Part shown: piece by piece, positions 27,144 through 34,882 of the stretch
How positions within the stretch are numbered: position 1 is the stretch's first letter
Layout of the letters: each line of letters opens with the position of its first letter
Source: Methylobacterium brachiatum
GTDB lineage: Bacteria; Pseudomonadota; Alphaproteobacteria; Rhizobiales; Beijerinckiaceae
DNA: 64,000 nucleotides
Reading direction: 5' to 3'
Assembly (NCBI RefSeq): GCF_020523825.1
Contig: NZ_JAJALK010000002.1
Location: 310,001 to 374,000 of the forward strand
The notes under the pieces: generated by a model
What the model saw: the letters and a program-made list of their open reading frames with translations, nothing else
Databases searched by the model: none
What the model was told of the DNA's origin: nothing
Translations under genes and position numbers: made by a program

Positions 27144-27854
27144 TCAGGCCAGGTGCAGGTAGGCCGGGTCGAACAGGCCGCGCTTCATCAGCCCGTCGAG
27201 GTCGTGGATCGTAAGGCGCCGGCCGCGCAGGGCGATCAGGCCGGCCCCGCGCAGCGCCTTCAGGGTGCGGTTGATGTGAACGCTGGTCTGGCCCAGGGCG
27301 TCGGCGAGGTCGGGCTGGGTCACCGGCATCGGGATCGTGTTCCCGTCCGCGAGGCCGACGCGCGCCAGCCGCAGGTACAGCTCGCAGAACAGGTGCGCGA
27401 GCCGCTCGATCGCCGTGCGGCGACCGACGCTGGCGATCCATTCCCGCTGGAGCGCGGTGGTGTCGCGCATCTCCAACCACAGGCATTCATCGAGCGCCGG
27501 CCGGGCCCGGACCGCCGCGCCGATCTGGTCCGGCGCGATGCGGGCGACCGTCACCGCTGTGAGCGCCCCGATGGCGTGGTCCATGCGCGCCCGGCGGGTG
27601 ACGCCGGGGTCGCACAGGTCGCCGGGCAGGAGCAGCGAGACGATCGCGCGCCGCCCGTCGGGAAACTGCCGGTACCGGCAGGCCCAGCCGTCGAGGATGA
27701 GGTGGGTGTGGTACGGGTCGTCGTGCTGGCCGACGATGTCCTGGCGCGGCGCGACCGGACGCACGTGCTGGCGGGCGAGCCCGTCGAGGGCCGCGCGGTC
27801 CTCGGGCGCGAGCCGGACATGCCGCTCCATCTTCCGCACGAAGGGGTTGGTCAG
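27144..27854 (-). CDS. Crp/Fnr-family transcriptional regulator, probable CTG start
   Basis: About 236 residues. There is an N-terminal cyclic-nucleotide-binding-type domain (HLILDGWACRYRQFPDGRR, LLLPGDLCDPG) and a C-terminal winged helix (VTQPDLADALGQTSVHINRT, LRGAGLIALRGRRLTI). No cysteine cluster of FNR type is seen at the N-terminus. The only good Shine-Dalgarno (GGAGG, 27860-27864) is five bases before a CTG at 27854, giving LTNPFVRKMER, the usual start of this clade (MTNPFVRK). The first GTG (27839) would be 20 bases away and lose those residues. Effector unknown; single-copy regulators like this are common in Methylobacterium. Confidence 0.85.
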   Translation of the reverse strand: MTNPFVRKMERHVRLAPEDRAALDGLARQHVRPVAPRQDIVGQHDDPYHTHLILDGWACRYRQFPDGRRAIVSLLLPGDLCDPGVTRRARMDHAIGALTAVTVARIAPDQIGAAVRARPALDECLWLEMRDTTALQREWIASVGRRTAIERLAHLFCELYLRLARVGLADGNTIPMPVTQPDLADALGQTSVHINRTLKALRGAGLIALRGRRLTIHDLDGLMKRGLFDPAYLHLA

Positions 27855-28124
27855 GTCCGCCTCCGGTCAGAGAAGGCTGCGGCGATGCGGTTCCCGGGCC
27901 GGCACGGGCCGGCCACCCGGCCCAGGGCCCGCGCCGGCCGCATCACGCACGATCAGGCCGCCGGCCAAGGCGTGCGGCACGAAGACTAATCTCGGCACGG
28001 GATATATCGGCTTCCGAACGTCGAAGTCTGGAGAATTTCGACGGCTTATGCCGCGACCGCGCAGCCGCGCGCTAACCTGCGTTAAGCGACCGCCCTGCCG
28101 GCCGGCGCGCGCCAGCCCATCACC

Positions 28125-29306
28125 TCACTCGGCGGCGGCGCCCACCGAATCGGCCATCCGGGCCTGCCGGGTGCCGAGGGGCTGAGGCTCGCCCACCGTC
28201 GTGTCCTCGGCGGTCTGATGCTCCATCTCAGCATTCAGCTGGGCACCCGCGAGCACGATCATGGTCGAGATCCAGATCCAGGTCATGAAGCCGATGGCGG
28301 CGCCGAGGGAGCCGTAAGTCTTGTTGTAGCTGCCGAAATGGGCGACGTACCAGGAGAACAGCAGCGAGGCGACGAGCCACAGCAGCGCCGCGGAGGCGCC
28401 ACCGGGGGTGACCCAGCGCCAGCGCGGCGCGTCCCGGCTCGGGCCGTAGCGGTAGAGCAGGGCGAGCCCGAGCAGGACCGCCACGAGCAGCGCCGGCCAG
28501 CGCAGCAGGGTCAGCCACCAGGCATCGGCGCCGAGCCCGACATACGACAGCACCACCGGCAGCACCACGACGGCGCCCAGCGCCAGGATCAGGAAGGCCA
28601 GCGCGCCCGCCGTGAAGGCCAGGGAGACGAGGTTGAGCACGAAGAAGTTGCGCTTCTCGCGCTCGTTGTAGACGATGTTGAGCGCGTCGAAGACGTGCTT
28701 CACGCCGCCATTGGCGCTCCAGACCGACAGGACGATGCTGATCAGCAGGCTGAAGCCCAGCGCGGTGTTACCCTGCTCGTTCAGCCGCTTGACCTGGTCG
28801 CCGACGATGTCGAGCGCCCCCTGGGGCAGGATGCCCTGGAGGCTGGTGAGCTGGTCGTTGATGGTCGAGGCGTCGGCCACGAGGCCGTAGCAGGAGACCA
28901 GCGCCGCCACCGCCGGGAAGATCGCCAGCAGGGTGAAGAAGGTCACCCCCGCCGCGATCAGCGAGAGGCGGTTCTCGCCGATGTCGCGATAGGTGCGCAG
29001 CGCGATGTCCTTCCAGCCCTTGGCGGGGATCTCGGCCGGATGGCTGGCGCCCCGGCCGCGATCCGCCTCGGTCCGGGCCACCGCCTCGGCCTCGCGGCCC
29101 TCGTGCGTGGGCGACGGCTTGCGCGCCGACGAGCCCGCGAAGCCGGATTGCGCCCCCGGATCCGCCCGCCGTCCGGTCGGCGCGGCTGCCCGGCGCGGGA
29201 ACGCGACCAGGCCGACGAGCGCGGTGGCGAGGGCCAGGGTCCAGACCGTCGAAGCCTGCCCCCCGGAGTCGCGGGCCGCGTTGCGGTCTGGATCGGGAGA
29301 AGCCAT
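28125..29306 (-). CDS. YihY/BrkB (UPF0761) family inner-membrane protein
   Basis: 393-residue integral membrane protein. The start at 29306 (MASPDPDRN) has GAGGCG just upstream. An N-terminal extension with one helix (TVWTLALATALVGLVAF) and a charged linker precedes the YihY domain from about residue 100: AKGWKDIALRTYRDIGENRLSL, AAGVTFFTLLAIFPAVAAL, SVWSANGGVKHVFDALNIVY and GAAIGFMTWIWISTMIVL, with five or six helices in all. YihY proteins have been misnamed ribonuclease BN and BrkB; their molecular role is not settled. It diverges from the NepR-EcfG sigma gene, which suggests stress-linked expression. Confidence 0.88.
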   Translation of the reverse strand: MASPDPDRNAARDSGGQASTVWTLALATALVGLVAFPRRAAAPTGRRADPGAQSGFAGSSARKPSPTHEGREAEAVARTEADRGRGASHPAEIPAKGWKDIALRTYRDIGENRLSLIAAGVTFFTLLAIFPAVAALVSCYGLVADASTINDQLTSLQGILPQGALDIVGDQVKRLNEQGNTALGFSLLISIVLSVWSANGGVKHVFDALNIVYNEREKRNFFVLNLVSLAFTAGALAFLILALGAVVVLPVVLSYVGLGADAWWLTLLRWPALLVAVLLGLALLYRYGPSRDAPRWRWVTPGGASAALLWLVASLLFSWYVAHFGSYNKTYGSLGAAIGFMTWIWISTMIVLAGAQLNAEMEHQTAEDTTVGEPQPLGTRQARMADSVGAAAE

Positions 29307-29376
29307 CGGTACGCCTCGACACGGGTTCGCGAAAAACGCCTTCGAACCGGCCCCCCACGGGTTGCCGATCCGACAG

Positions 29377-29402
29377 GGAACGCCGCGACGCGCAGACCGG
29401 TT
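29377..29402 (+). promoter_or_regulatory. Candidate EcfG-type promoter of the fusion sigma gene
   Basis: GGAAC (29377-29381) and GTT (29400-29402) are 18 bases apart. This matches the general-stress consensus GGAAC-N17-CGTT except that the base before GTT is G. It points toward the NepR-EcfG gene and suggests positive autoregulation. Expected transcription start is about 29410. Confidence 0.5.
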
Positions 29403-29579
29403 CGCGGCCCGGTTGCAATCCGCCGCGGTTCCGGCGCCCGGTGCCGGGGATTGCTTGTATTGGGCCGGTTTCATCTTCGGCGCGGCCTGTTCTAACCCAT
29501 GTTGGGGCGTAGGCCGCTTGGGCGCGCCACAAGCGTTCTCGACGGGCGCGACCAGCCCGTTCGGCGACGCCCGGACCTT

Positions 29580-30317
29580 ATGCCCGACATCGAAGGCCGC
29601 ACCCTGCTCGATCCGACCCACGACATCCGGCACGGCCTGCCGGAAGCGATCCGCACGCACCTCGGAACGCTGCTCGGCCTTACCTACGATCAGGTCGGCC
29701 CGGCCCCGGGGGCCACGTCGGATCGCTTCGCCGACCTGCTGGCGCGCCTCGACGCCGCGCTCACCCGAGGCGACGACGCGCGCGACGCGGCGTTCCGCGC
29801 CGGCCTGCTGAAGGTGGTGCCGGCCCTGCACCGCTTCGCGGTGTCGCTGACCCGCGACCCGGCCGCGGCCGACGACCTCGTTCAGGACACGCTGCTGCGC
29901 GGCTGGCGCGGGCGCGCCGGCTTCACCCCCGGGTCGAACCTGGAAGCGTGGCTGTTCACGATCCTGCGCAACGTGTTCTACAGCCAGCACCGCAAGCACG
30001 GCCGCGAGATCCCCGACACCGACGGCAGCTATGCCGAACGGCTGACCAGCGTGCCGGAGCAGGGCGGCCATCTCGACCTGCAGGACGTGCGCGCCGCCCT
30101 CGACCGGCTCGCGCCGGTGATGCGCGAGGCGCTGGTCCTCGTGGCGATCGAGAACCTCAGCTACGAGGAGGCCGCCGCCGTCATGAAGTGCCAGATCGGC
30201 ACCGTGAAGAGCCGGGTCTGGCGCGCCCGGGAGCAGCTCGCCCGGATGCTCGGCTATACCGGGGCCGAGATCGGCAGCGACGGGGTGATGCTGTCGGTGA
30301 CCGGGACCTCCGCCTGA
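29580..30317 (+). CDS. NepR-EcfG fusion: general stress response sigma factor with built-in anti-sigma domain
   Basis: About 245 residues from ATG 29580 (ATG 29499 is an alternative; neither has a strong Shine-Dalgarno). Residues about 20-62 look like NepR: LPEAIRTHLG, YDQV and SDRFADLLARLD follow the two conserved NepR helices. From about residue 70 comes an EcfG (ECF15) sigma factor. Region 2 includes AADDLVQDTLLRGW and NLEAWLFTILRNVFYS; region 4 includes YEEAAAVMKCQIGTVKSRVWRAR. In this system NepR normally sequesters EcfG until phosphorylated PhyR removes it; a fused NepR could act in cis or bind PhyR directly. A free nepR is encoded convergently 207 bases away. No phyR is in the window. 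Confidence 0.85.
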   Translation: MPDIEGRTLLDPTHDIRHGLPEAIRTHLGTLLGLTYDQVGPAPGATSDRFADLLARLDAALTRGDDARDAAFRAGLLKVVPALHRFAVSLTRDPAAADDLVQDTLLRGWRGRAGFTPGSNLEAWLFTILRNVFYSQHRKHGREIPDTDGSYAERLTSVPEQGGHLDLQDVRAALDRLAPVMREALVLVAIENLSYEEAAAVMKCQIGTVKSRVWRAREQLARMLGYTGAEIGSDGVMLSVTGTSA

Positions 30318-30463
30318 CGGAGGCCGGAGGATTTCCACCGCCGAATACCCCTATCCGCGGCGCTTCCCTCTGTATTCGCCAACAAATTTGACTTAAGTGA
30401 AGGCGCCCGGGCTGATTCCTGGGCGACATAGGGCGAGTTGGGTCGATCCGTCGTCCTGGCTCA

Positions 30464-30517
30464 GCTCCCGTCGGTGTGACATCCCCCCGATCCACCGACG
30501 GGAGCCCCTTTCGGGGC
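30464..30517. terminator. Bidirectional terminator region between the fusion sigma gene and nepR
   Basis: A 12-bp stem (GCTCCCGTCGGT 30464-30475 with ACCGACGGGAGC 30494-30505) is followed by a second hairpin GCCCC-TTTC-GGGGC (30504-30517). It sits between two convergent genes. T-runs are weak. Confidence 0.55.
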
Positions 30518-30524
30518 GCGCCCG

Positions 30525-30764
30525 TCAGCGCGCGGCGTCGTCGCCCCGGTCCGCGTCGAGCTGCTGCAGCAGCTCCGCCAATCTGGGATCCAGCGCCTCG
30601 TCGATCACCGGATCATAGAGCGCCTGCAGCTGGCGGCCGAGCCGCATCCGCGTCTGCGCGTCGAGGACCGGGGCGCCGGCCGCGATCGGGAAGACCCGCA
30701 GGGTGGTGGAGGCGGTCCCGGGCGCGGATCTCGGGGCGGCGCGCTGATGATCGGGCTGTGGCAT
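30525..30764 (-). CDS. nepR: NepR-type anti-sigma factor
   Basis: 79-residue protein from ATG 30764 (an in-frame GTG 13 codons upstream is possible). The core MRLGRQLQALYDPVI followed by DEALDPRLAELLQQLD is the NepR signature: two amphipathic helices separated by a short loop with proline. Flanks are disordered, as usual. NepR binds EcfG sigma factors and is released by phospho-PhyR. It faces the NepR-EcfG fusion gene, and its upstream region contains a hexanucleotide tandem repeat. Many Methylobacterium genomes have several EcfG paralogues; which one this NepR controls is unknown. Confidence 0.85.
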   Translation of the reverse strand: MPQPDHQRAAPRSAPGTASTTLRVFPIAAGAPVLDAQTRMRLGRQLQALYDPVIDEALDPRLAELLQQLDADRGDDAAR

Positions 30765-30816
30765 GCTGCCTACATCGGCCTGGAGGGGCGCGACGGCAAC
30801 CACCCGGCGCCAGGAA

Positions 30817-30864
30817 GTCTCGGTCTCAGTCTCAGTCTCAGTCTCAGTCTCAGTCTCGGTTTCA
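30817..30864. repeat. Hexanucleotide tandem repeat (GTCTCA)
   Basis: Eight head-to-tail 6-bp units: GTCTCG, five perfect GTCTCA, GTCTCG and a degenerate GTTTCA. It lies 52 bases upstream of the nepR start and 14 bases after the stop of the next upstream gene, so it is non-coding. Frames across it encode VSVSVS or SQSQSQ only by chance. Confidence 0.9.
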
Positions 30865-30878
30865 GGCCTCGCCCGATT

Positions 30879-31223
30879 CTACGCATCGTCCTCGGGCGCG
30901 AACACCTCGCCCTTCTCGGCCAGCACCGTGTCGGCCTCGTCGCGGGCCAGCACCTCCAAATCGGCCCGGCCGAGCGCCCGGGCCAGCGCCCGCTCCCAAT
31001 CCGGCGGCAGCGGACGGCCCTCGGCGGCCAGGAGCGCGGCGGTCCGTTCGCGCAGCCGCGCCCAGGCCTCCGTATCCAGGCCGGCGACGGCGCCGCCGAG
31101 GCCGAGCTCGGCCGCGGCGCGCGCGGCGGCGTTCGTGGCGGCGTCGGTCCAGGCGGACGGGGCAGGGGTGTCTGTCGCAGCGGGTTCGGTCGTGCCGGGT
31201 TCGGTCGTGACGGATTCGGTCAT
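30879..31223 (-). CDS. Hypothetical protein, Ala-rich
   Basis: 114 residues from ATG 31223 (GAGG five bases upstream). The first 25 residues are a Thr/Pro/Ala-rich disordered tail (TTEPGTTEPAATDTPAPSAW); the rest is helical (AWARLRERTAALLAAEGRPL, RALGRADLEVLARDEADTVL). No family recognised. It begins 58 bases after the metallophosphoesterase stop and could share its transcript. An in-frame ATG at 31262 is a weaker start. Confidence 0.6.
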   Translation of the reverse strand: MTESVTTEPGTTEPAATDTPAPSAWTDAATNAAARAAAELGLGGAVAGLDTEAWARLRERTAALLAAEGRPLPPDWERALARALGRADLEVLARDEADTVLAEKGEVFAPEDDA

Positions 31224-31281
31224 GGCGGCCTCGCGCGGGGTCTCGGGTCCGCCATCCGACATAGGGCTCGCGCGCCGGAGG

Positions 31282-31839
31282 TCAGCGCAGCCCGTGGCGG
31301 GCGATCTCCTCCGGCACCAGCTCGGCCGCGTCCTGGCGCGCCAGGATGGCGTCGAGGCCGACCGGGCGGTCGTCCCAGGCGTCGACGCCGACATCGCAGG
31401 AGCGGCTGGTATCGGGCAGCCAGCCATGGCTGTGCCCGTAGAGATGGCGGGTCTCCCGCCACAGGCCGGGCCAGGCCCGGTGCGCGTAGTGCGACAGGAA
31501 CAGGCGGTGCTCCCGGCCCTGCGCGTCCGGCACCGAGATCCGGGCGCTGTCGACGGGCGGCTCCGCCCAGGGCAGGTCGAGGACGCGGTTCGAATCGTGG
31601 TTGCCGCGAACCAGGCGCTTGATGCCGTTGAGTTCGGCAAACAGCTCCGCGCAGCGGGCGCGGCTCGCCCCCGCGGCGAAGTCGCCGAGATGCCAGACCG
31701 CGTCGTCGGGCCCGACCACGGCGTTCCAGCCGGCGACCAGGGCGGCGTCATGCGCCTCGAGGCTGCCGTAGCGCGCCTGACGGTGGCGGAGGATGTGCGG
31801 GTCGCCGAAATGCGTGTCCGCGGTGAAGAAGATCGCCAT
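31282..31839 (-). CDS. Metallophosphoesterase (calcineurin-like)
   Basis: 185-residue phosphoesterase with the complete metal-binding motif set: DTHFGD at residues 8-13, HLGDF near 50, GNHD near 79 and GHSHG near 134. Two metal ions are expected. This short form resembles the YfcE/MJ0936-like and phage-associated phosphoesterases acting on phosphodiesters or nucleotides. Substrate unknown. It begins MAIFFTADTHFG, so the start is secure. Confidence 0.88.
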   Translation of the reverse strand: MAIFFTADTHFGDPHILRHRQARYGSLEAHDAALVAGWNAVVGPDDAVWHLGDFAAGASRARCAELFAELNGIKRLVRGNHDSNRVLDLPWAEPPVDSARISVPDAQGREHRLFLSHYAHRAWPGLWRETRHLYGHSHGWLPDTSRSCDVGVDAWDDRPVGLDAILARQDAAELVPEEIARHGLR

Positions 31840-32029
31840 GCCGTGAGATGTCGCCGTTCAAGCCCGTCACCGCGTCCGGCGCCGAGGCGAGGTGGATCGG
31901 GGCCGGCGCCGAGCAAGCCCGGCGCGGCATCGTGCCCGCAACCGGCGGGGATCGCGACCGGCGCACCCGCGGGGCCCCGAGGCCGCACCCGCTTGCCCCG
32001 CGCGCGACCGGGCCTCTATCGTCGTCGCG

Positions 32030-32695
32030 ATGCTCGATCCCACAGCCTACGCGCACCTTCTGGACGCCGCGCGCGCGCATCCGCCCCTGGAGGCCGCGAT
32101 CCGGCAGGTCGGCCCGCTCCGGATCGACCCGCCGCCGCAGGCCTGCCTAGCCGACCGGCTGTTCGTCGAGGTCGTGAACCAGCAGCTCTCCACCCGGGCC
32201 GCGGCGGCGATCTGGGCCCGGATCGAGGCCGCCGCGGCGGCGGCCGGTTCGAGCCCGCGCGGGCTGTTCGAGACCGGCGACCCGGCGCTGCTGCGGGCCT
32301 GCGGCATCTCGGGCAACAAGGTCCGCGCCCTCCAGGCGATCGTCGCCGCCGAGGCGGCGGGCCTGCTCGGCCCCGACCTCGCCCACCGGCCGCATGCGGA
32401 GCGCGCCGCGATCCTGTGCGGCATCCGGGGCGTCGGCCCCTGGACCGCCGACATGGTCGGCATCTTCCATTTCCACGACCCGGATATCTGGCCCGAGGGC
32501 GACGTGGCGGCGGTGGGCTGCCTGCGCCGGCTCACCGGCGGCACCGACACGCGCAGCCTCGCGGCCCCCTTCGCGCCCTATCGCTCGATCCTCGCCCGCT
32601 ACCTGTGGCGCATCAAGGACGCTGCCCCGGCCGAGCCCCCGACCCGCCCCGCACCCCGCCCCCGGCGCCCCCGCGCCGCGACGGAATCCGGGTGA
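32030..32695 (+). CDS. DNA-3-methyladenine glycosylase II family (HhH-GPD)
   Basis: 221-residue base-excision repair glycosylase of the AlkA/MAG1 type. LVEVVNQQLS-type helix (FVEVVNQQLSTRAAAAIW), the helix-hairpin-helix ILCGIRGVGPWTADM, then IFHFHDPDIWPEGDVAAV with the catalytic aspartate in GD. It removes alkylated purines from DNA. The start at 32030 (MLDPTAYAHLL) fits family length; the C-terminal 25 residues are a Pro/Arg-rich tail. The gene is divergent from the metallophosphoesterase. Confidence 0.9.
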   Translation: MLDPTAYAHLLDAARAHPPLEAAIRQVGPLRIDPPPQACLADRLFVEVVNQQLSTRAAAAIWARIEAAAAAAGSSPRGLFETGDPALLRACGISGNKVRALQAIVAAEAAGLLGPDLAHRPHAERAAILCGIRGVGPWTADMVGIFHFHDPDIWPEGDVAAVGCLRRLTGGTDTRSLAAPFAPYRSILARYLWRIKDAAPAEPPTRPAPRPRRPRAATESG

Positions 32696-32733
32696 CGGAC
32701 GCCCCCCGATCGGCTATCCGTTCCGCGGGCGCA

Positions 32734-32809
32734 GGGCCTGTAGCTCAATGGTTAGAGCCGACCGCTCATAACGGTCTGGTTGCAGGTTCGAGTCCTGCCG
32801 GGCCCACCA
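32734..32809 (+). tRNA. tRNA with CAT anticodon, probably tRNA-Ile2
   Basis: 76-nt tRNA with encoded CCA. Acceptor stem GGGCCTG/CGGGCCC (one T-G pair) and discriminator A. The D arm has TAGCTCAATGG. The anticodon stem GACCG/CGGTC encloses loop CTCATAA with anticodon CAT, and the T arm is GCAGG TTCGAGT CCTGC. A CAT anticodon can be initiator Met, elongator Met or Ile2 (after lysidine modification). It lacks initiator features and differs from the elongator tRNA-Met pattern I know from alphaproteobacteria, so tRNA-Ile2 is the best reading. Confidence 0.9.
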
Positions 32810-33068
32810 TCCGTTTTGCGGCGTGCTGGTTTCGCTTGGGCATTTCGGATTTAGCCCGCACCCGACGCGCGTCGCCTCGCACGGCGTCAGCCCAGCCTCC
32901 TGAATCGGCGGGCCGGATCATCTGCGACGCTGAGACCGCCTCCGCCCGGGGGCGATCACGGGGCTGGGGCGTTTCCCCGAAACCCGCACCGCGTTCCGGT
33001 CGCGGCCTGCCTCGTCCATCGTGCCAGAGGCACGGGGACCGGCCCTGCAAACCCTGAGCGCTGATCCG

Positions 33069-33458
33069 ATGAGTTCCGACCTGACCGTCTACTACGATGG
33101 CGGCTGCCCGCTCTGCCGGGCCGAGATCGGCCACTATCGCCAATGCCGCGGAGCCGAGCGGATCGCCTTCGTCGATGTCGGGCGCACCGCGCCGGAGGTC
33201 GGCCTGGGTCCGGATCTCGACCGGGCCGACGCGCTGCGACGCTTCCACGTGCGGAGCGCCGACGGCCAGCTCGTGTCGGGTGCGGCAGCGTTCGCCCGTC
33301 TGTGGCGGGTCCTGCCCCATTGGCATTGGCTTGGCCGCCTCCTCGACCTGCGCGTCTTCGGGCTGCGGCCCCTCCTGCCGCTGGCCGAGGCGGCCTACCG
33401 GCTGTCGCTACCCTTACGGCCACGCCTGGCACGGCTGATCGCGCGCCGGCACCGCTGA
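33069..33458 (+). CDS. Thiol-disulfide oxidoreductase, DCC family (DUF393)
   Basis: 129-residue protein starting MSSDLTVYYDGGCPLC, with the family motif D-x-x-C-P-L-C at residues 10-16 and the usual YYDGGCPLCRAEIGHY context. The C-terminal half has LHV-type segments (ALRRFHVRSADGQLVSGAAAF) and a hydrophobic tail. DCC proteins have a thioredoxin-like CxxC and are thought to be redox proteins. An upstream in-frame ATG (33021) is less likely. Stands alone after the tRNA. Confidence 0.85.
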   Translation: MSSDLTVYYDGGCPLCRAEIGHYRQCRGAERIAFVDVGRTAPEVGLGPDLDRADALRRFHVRSADGQLVSGAAAFARLWRVLPHWHWLGRLLDLRVFGLRPLLPLAEAAYRLSLPLRPRLARLIARRHR

Positions 33459-33955
33459 GTCGGCAACGTCTGAGAAGAATCGCACCGGGGACCCGTATCG
33501 GATCACCGGGCGCCCGCGCCTGATATCCCGTGACCTGCCGCTGTGGTTCGTCGTGTATGAACAGGCTCAGCGCTGGCGGAAGCCGGCCGCTTCCGGCACC
33601 CGGCCGGGGATCTGCGCGTGGTGCTGCGCCTGGCCCCGGACAGCCCGCCCTACCCGGCAGCAATCGTGCTCGACAGCCGGGCCGTGCGTTCCCCGCCCGA
33701 GAGTGGCGAGCGGGCCGGTTATGACCGACCCGCACATCGCCGTCTTCGTCTGCATCCTGCTCAACCAGGCCGCTCGACGGATCACAAGTTCCAAACAGCC
33801 TTTTGTCACCACCCGCCGAATCCAGGCTCCATCAATCCGCCTCTACCGAGATTGAAGCAAACCAAAACGCGACGCCGATCGAGGGGCAGTGGTGAACGTC
33901 GTTTCGCAGGACCCGATCGAGCAACTCTATTGGGCGCTCTGAATGCGCCGCGTCT
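33459..33955. other. Spacer with no supported gene
   Basis: About 500 bases between the DCC gene and the sugar locus. The stretch 33618-33680 can be read as VLRLAPDSPPYPAAIVLD, which looks protein-like but is not part of a complete gene, so a decayed gene is possible. The right part (33780-33940) is less GC-rich. Confidence 0.35.
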
Positions 33956-34882
33956 TCACCGCTTGGCGTATTCCTCCGCCACGAGCCTGCGCAGGCCCGA
34001 TTCGAGATCGATCCGCGGCCGCCAGCCGGTCCGGTCGAGGAAGCGCGTCGAGTCGAGCATCTTGTAGGCTGCCCCCTGGAACGAGCCGGGCGGGCTCACC
34101 AAGGGGACGGACCAGTCGAGGGCGGTCAGGGCCGCCCGCGCCACCGCCTCGACGGTGACAGGCGTGTTGGCAGCGCAGTTGAGGATCTCGTTGTCGAACA
34201 CCCGGTCGGCCGCGAGGATCGCGTCGATCTGGTCATCGACATGCAGCACCTCGCGAACGGTCTGGGGGTTGCCCCAGACCTCGAACTGCTGCGCGCCCGC
34301 CGCCTTCTCCCGCACGGCCCGGTCGAGCAGGGCGCCGACGAAGTGGCTGCGATCGGCGGCCTTGTTGTCGTGGGGGCCGTACAGGGTCGCCAGCACGCAG
34401 TGCAGGAAGCTCAGACCGTACTGGTGCGCGTAGGCCGCCGAGCCCGTCGCCAGGACCTGCTTGGCGAGCCCGTAGCCGATCACGGACGGGTGCGTGGGTC
34501 CCTGGCCGAAGCGCGCCTCGGGGAGCGGCTCCGCCGATTCCGGATAGGTGCAGGACGAGCCCGTGGAGACGAGCTTGGCCTGCGGTTGGTACAGGCGCCA
34601 CGCTTCGAGGACGTTGAGGTGAATCCGGGCGTTGATCGCCAGGAGCTCGCCCTGGATGTCGTACTGCACGGCGCCGGTGCGCTGGCGGGTCACCACGTGG
34701 AAGATGCGGCCGGCCGGGGGCGCCGCGCGCAGCGCACGCTCGACATTCGCCCAGTCGGAGAGGTCACCCGCCGCGCGTCCGATGCCCACGACCTCGCGGC
34801 CCTCGGCCCGGAGCCGCGGGACGAGGTTGCGCCCGAGGAAGCCGTCGGCCCCGATGACGATGTCGTGCTCAGGCCCCGGCAT
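33956..34882 (-). CDS. NAD-dependent epimerase/reductase, GDP-fucose-synthase-like
   Basis: 308-residue extended SDR. It has a Rossmann start IVIGADGFLGRNLV (G-x-D-G-x-x-G), the catalytic Ser in STGSSCTYP, Tyr and Lys in YGLAKQVL, and LYGPHDN as in GDP-L-fucose synthase/WcaG enzymes. It likely epimerizes and/or reduces a 4-keto nucleotide sugar. The start at 34882 overlaps the end of the upstream epimerase gene by 14 bases, indicating tight coupling. It is the last gene of a three-gene unit with a C-methyltransferase. Confidence 0.85.
   Translation of the reverse strand: MPGPEHDIVIGADGFLGRNLVPRLRAEGREVVGIGRAAGDLSDWANVERALRAAPPAGRIFHVVTRQRTGAVQYDIQGELLAINARIHLNVLEAWRLYQPQAKLVSTGSSCTYPESAEPLPEARFGQGPTHPSVIGYGLAKQVLATGSAAYAHQYGLSFLHCVLATLYGPHDNKAADRSHFVGALLDRAVREKAAGAQQFEVWGNPQTVREVLHVDDQIDAILAADRVFDNEILNCAANTPVTVEAVARAALTALDWSVPLVSPPGSFQGAAYKMLDSTRFLDRTGWRPRIDLESGLRRLVAEEYAKR

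Noticed and set aside
32734..32809. The tRNA as an integration site of a genomic island
   Set aside because: No integrase lies beside it and no partial copy of the tRNA 3' end was noticed elsewhere in the window.
30763..33057. Long plus-strand frame starting with a VSVSVSV run
   Set aside because: The run is simply the translation of the hexanucleotide repeat. The frame then crosses the metallophosphoesterase on the other strand, the glycosylase in another frame, and the tRNA.
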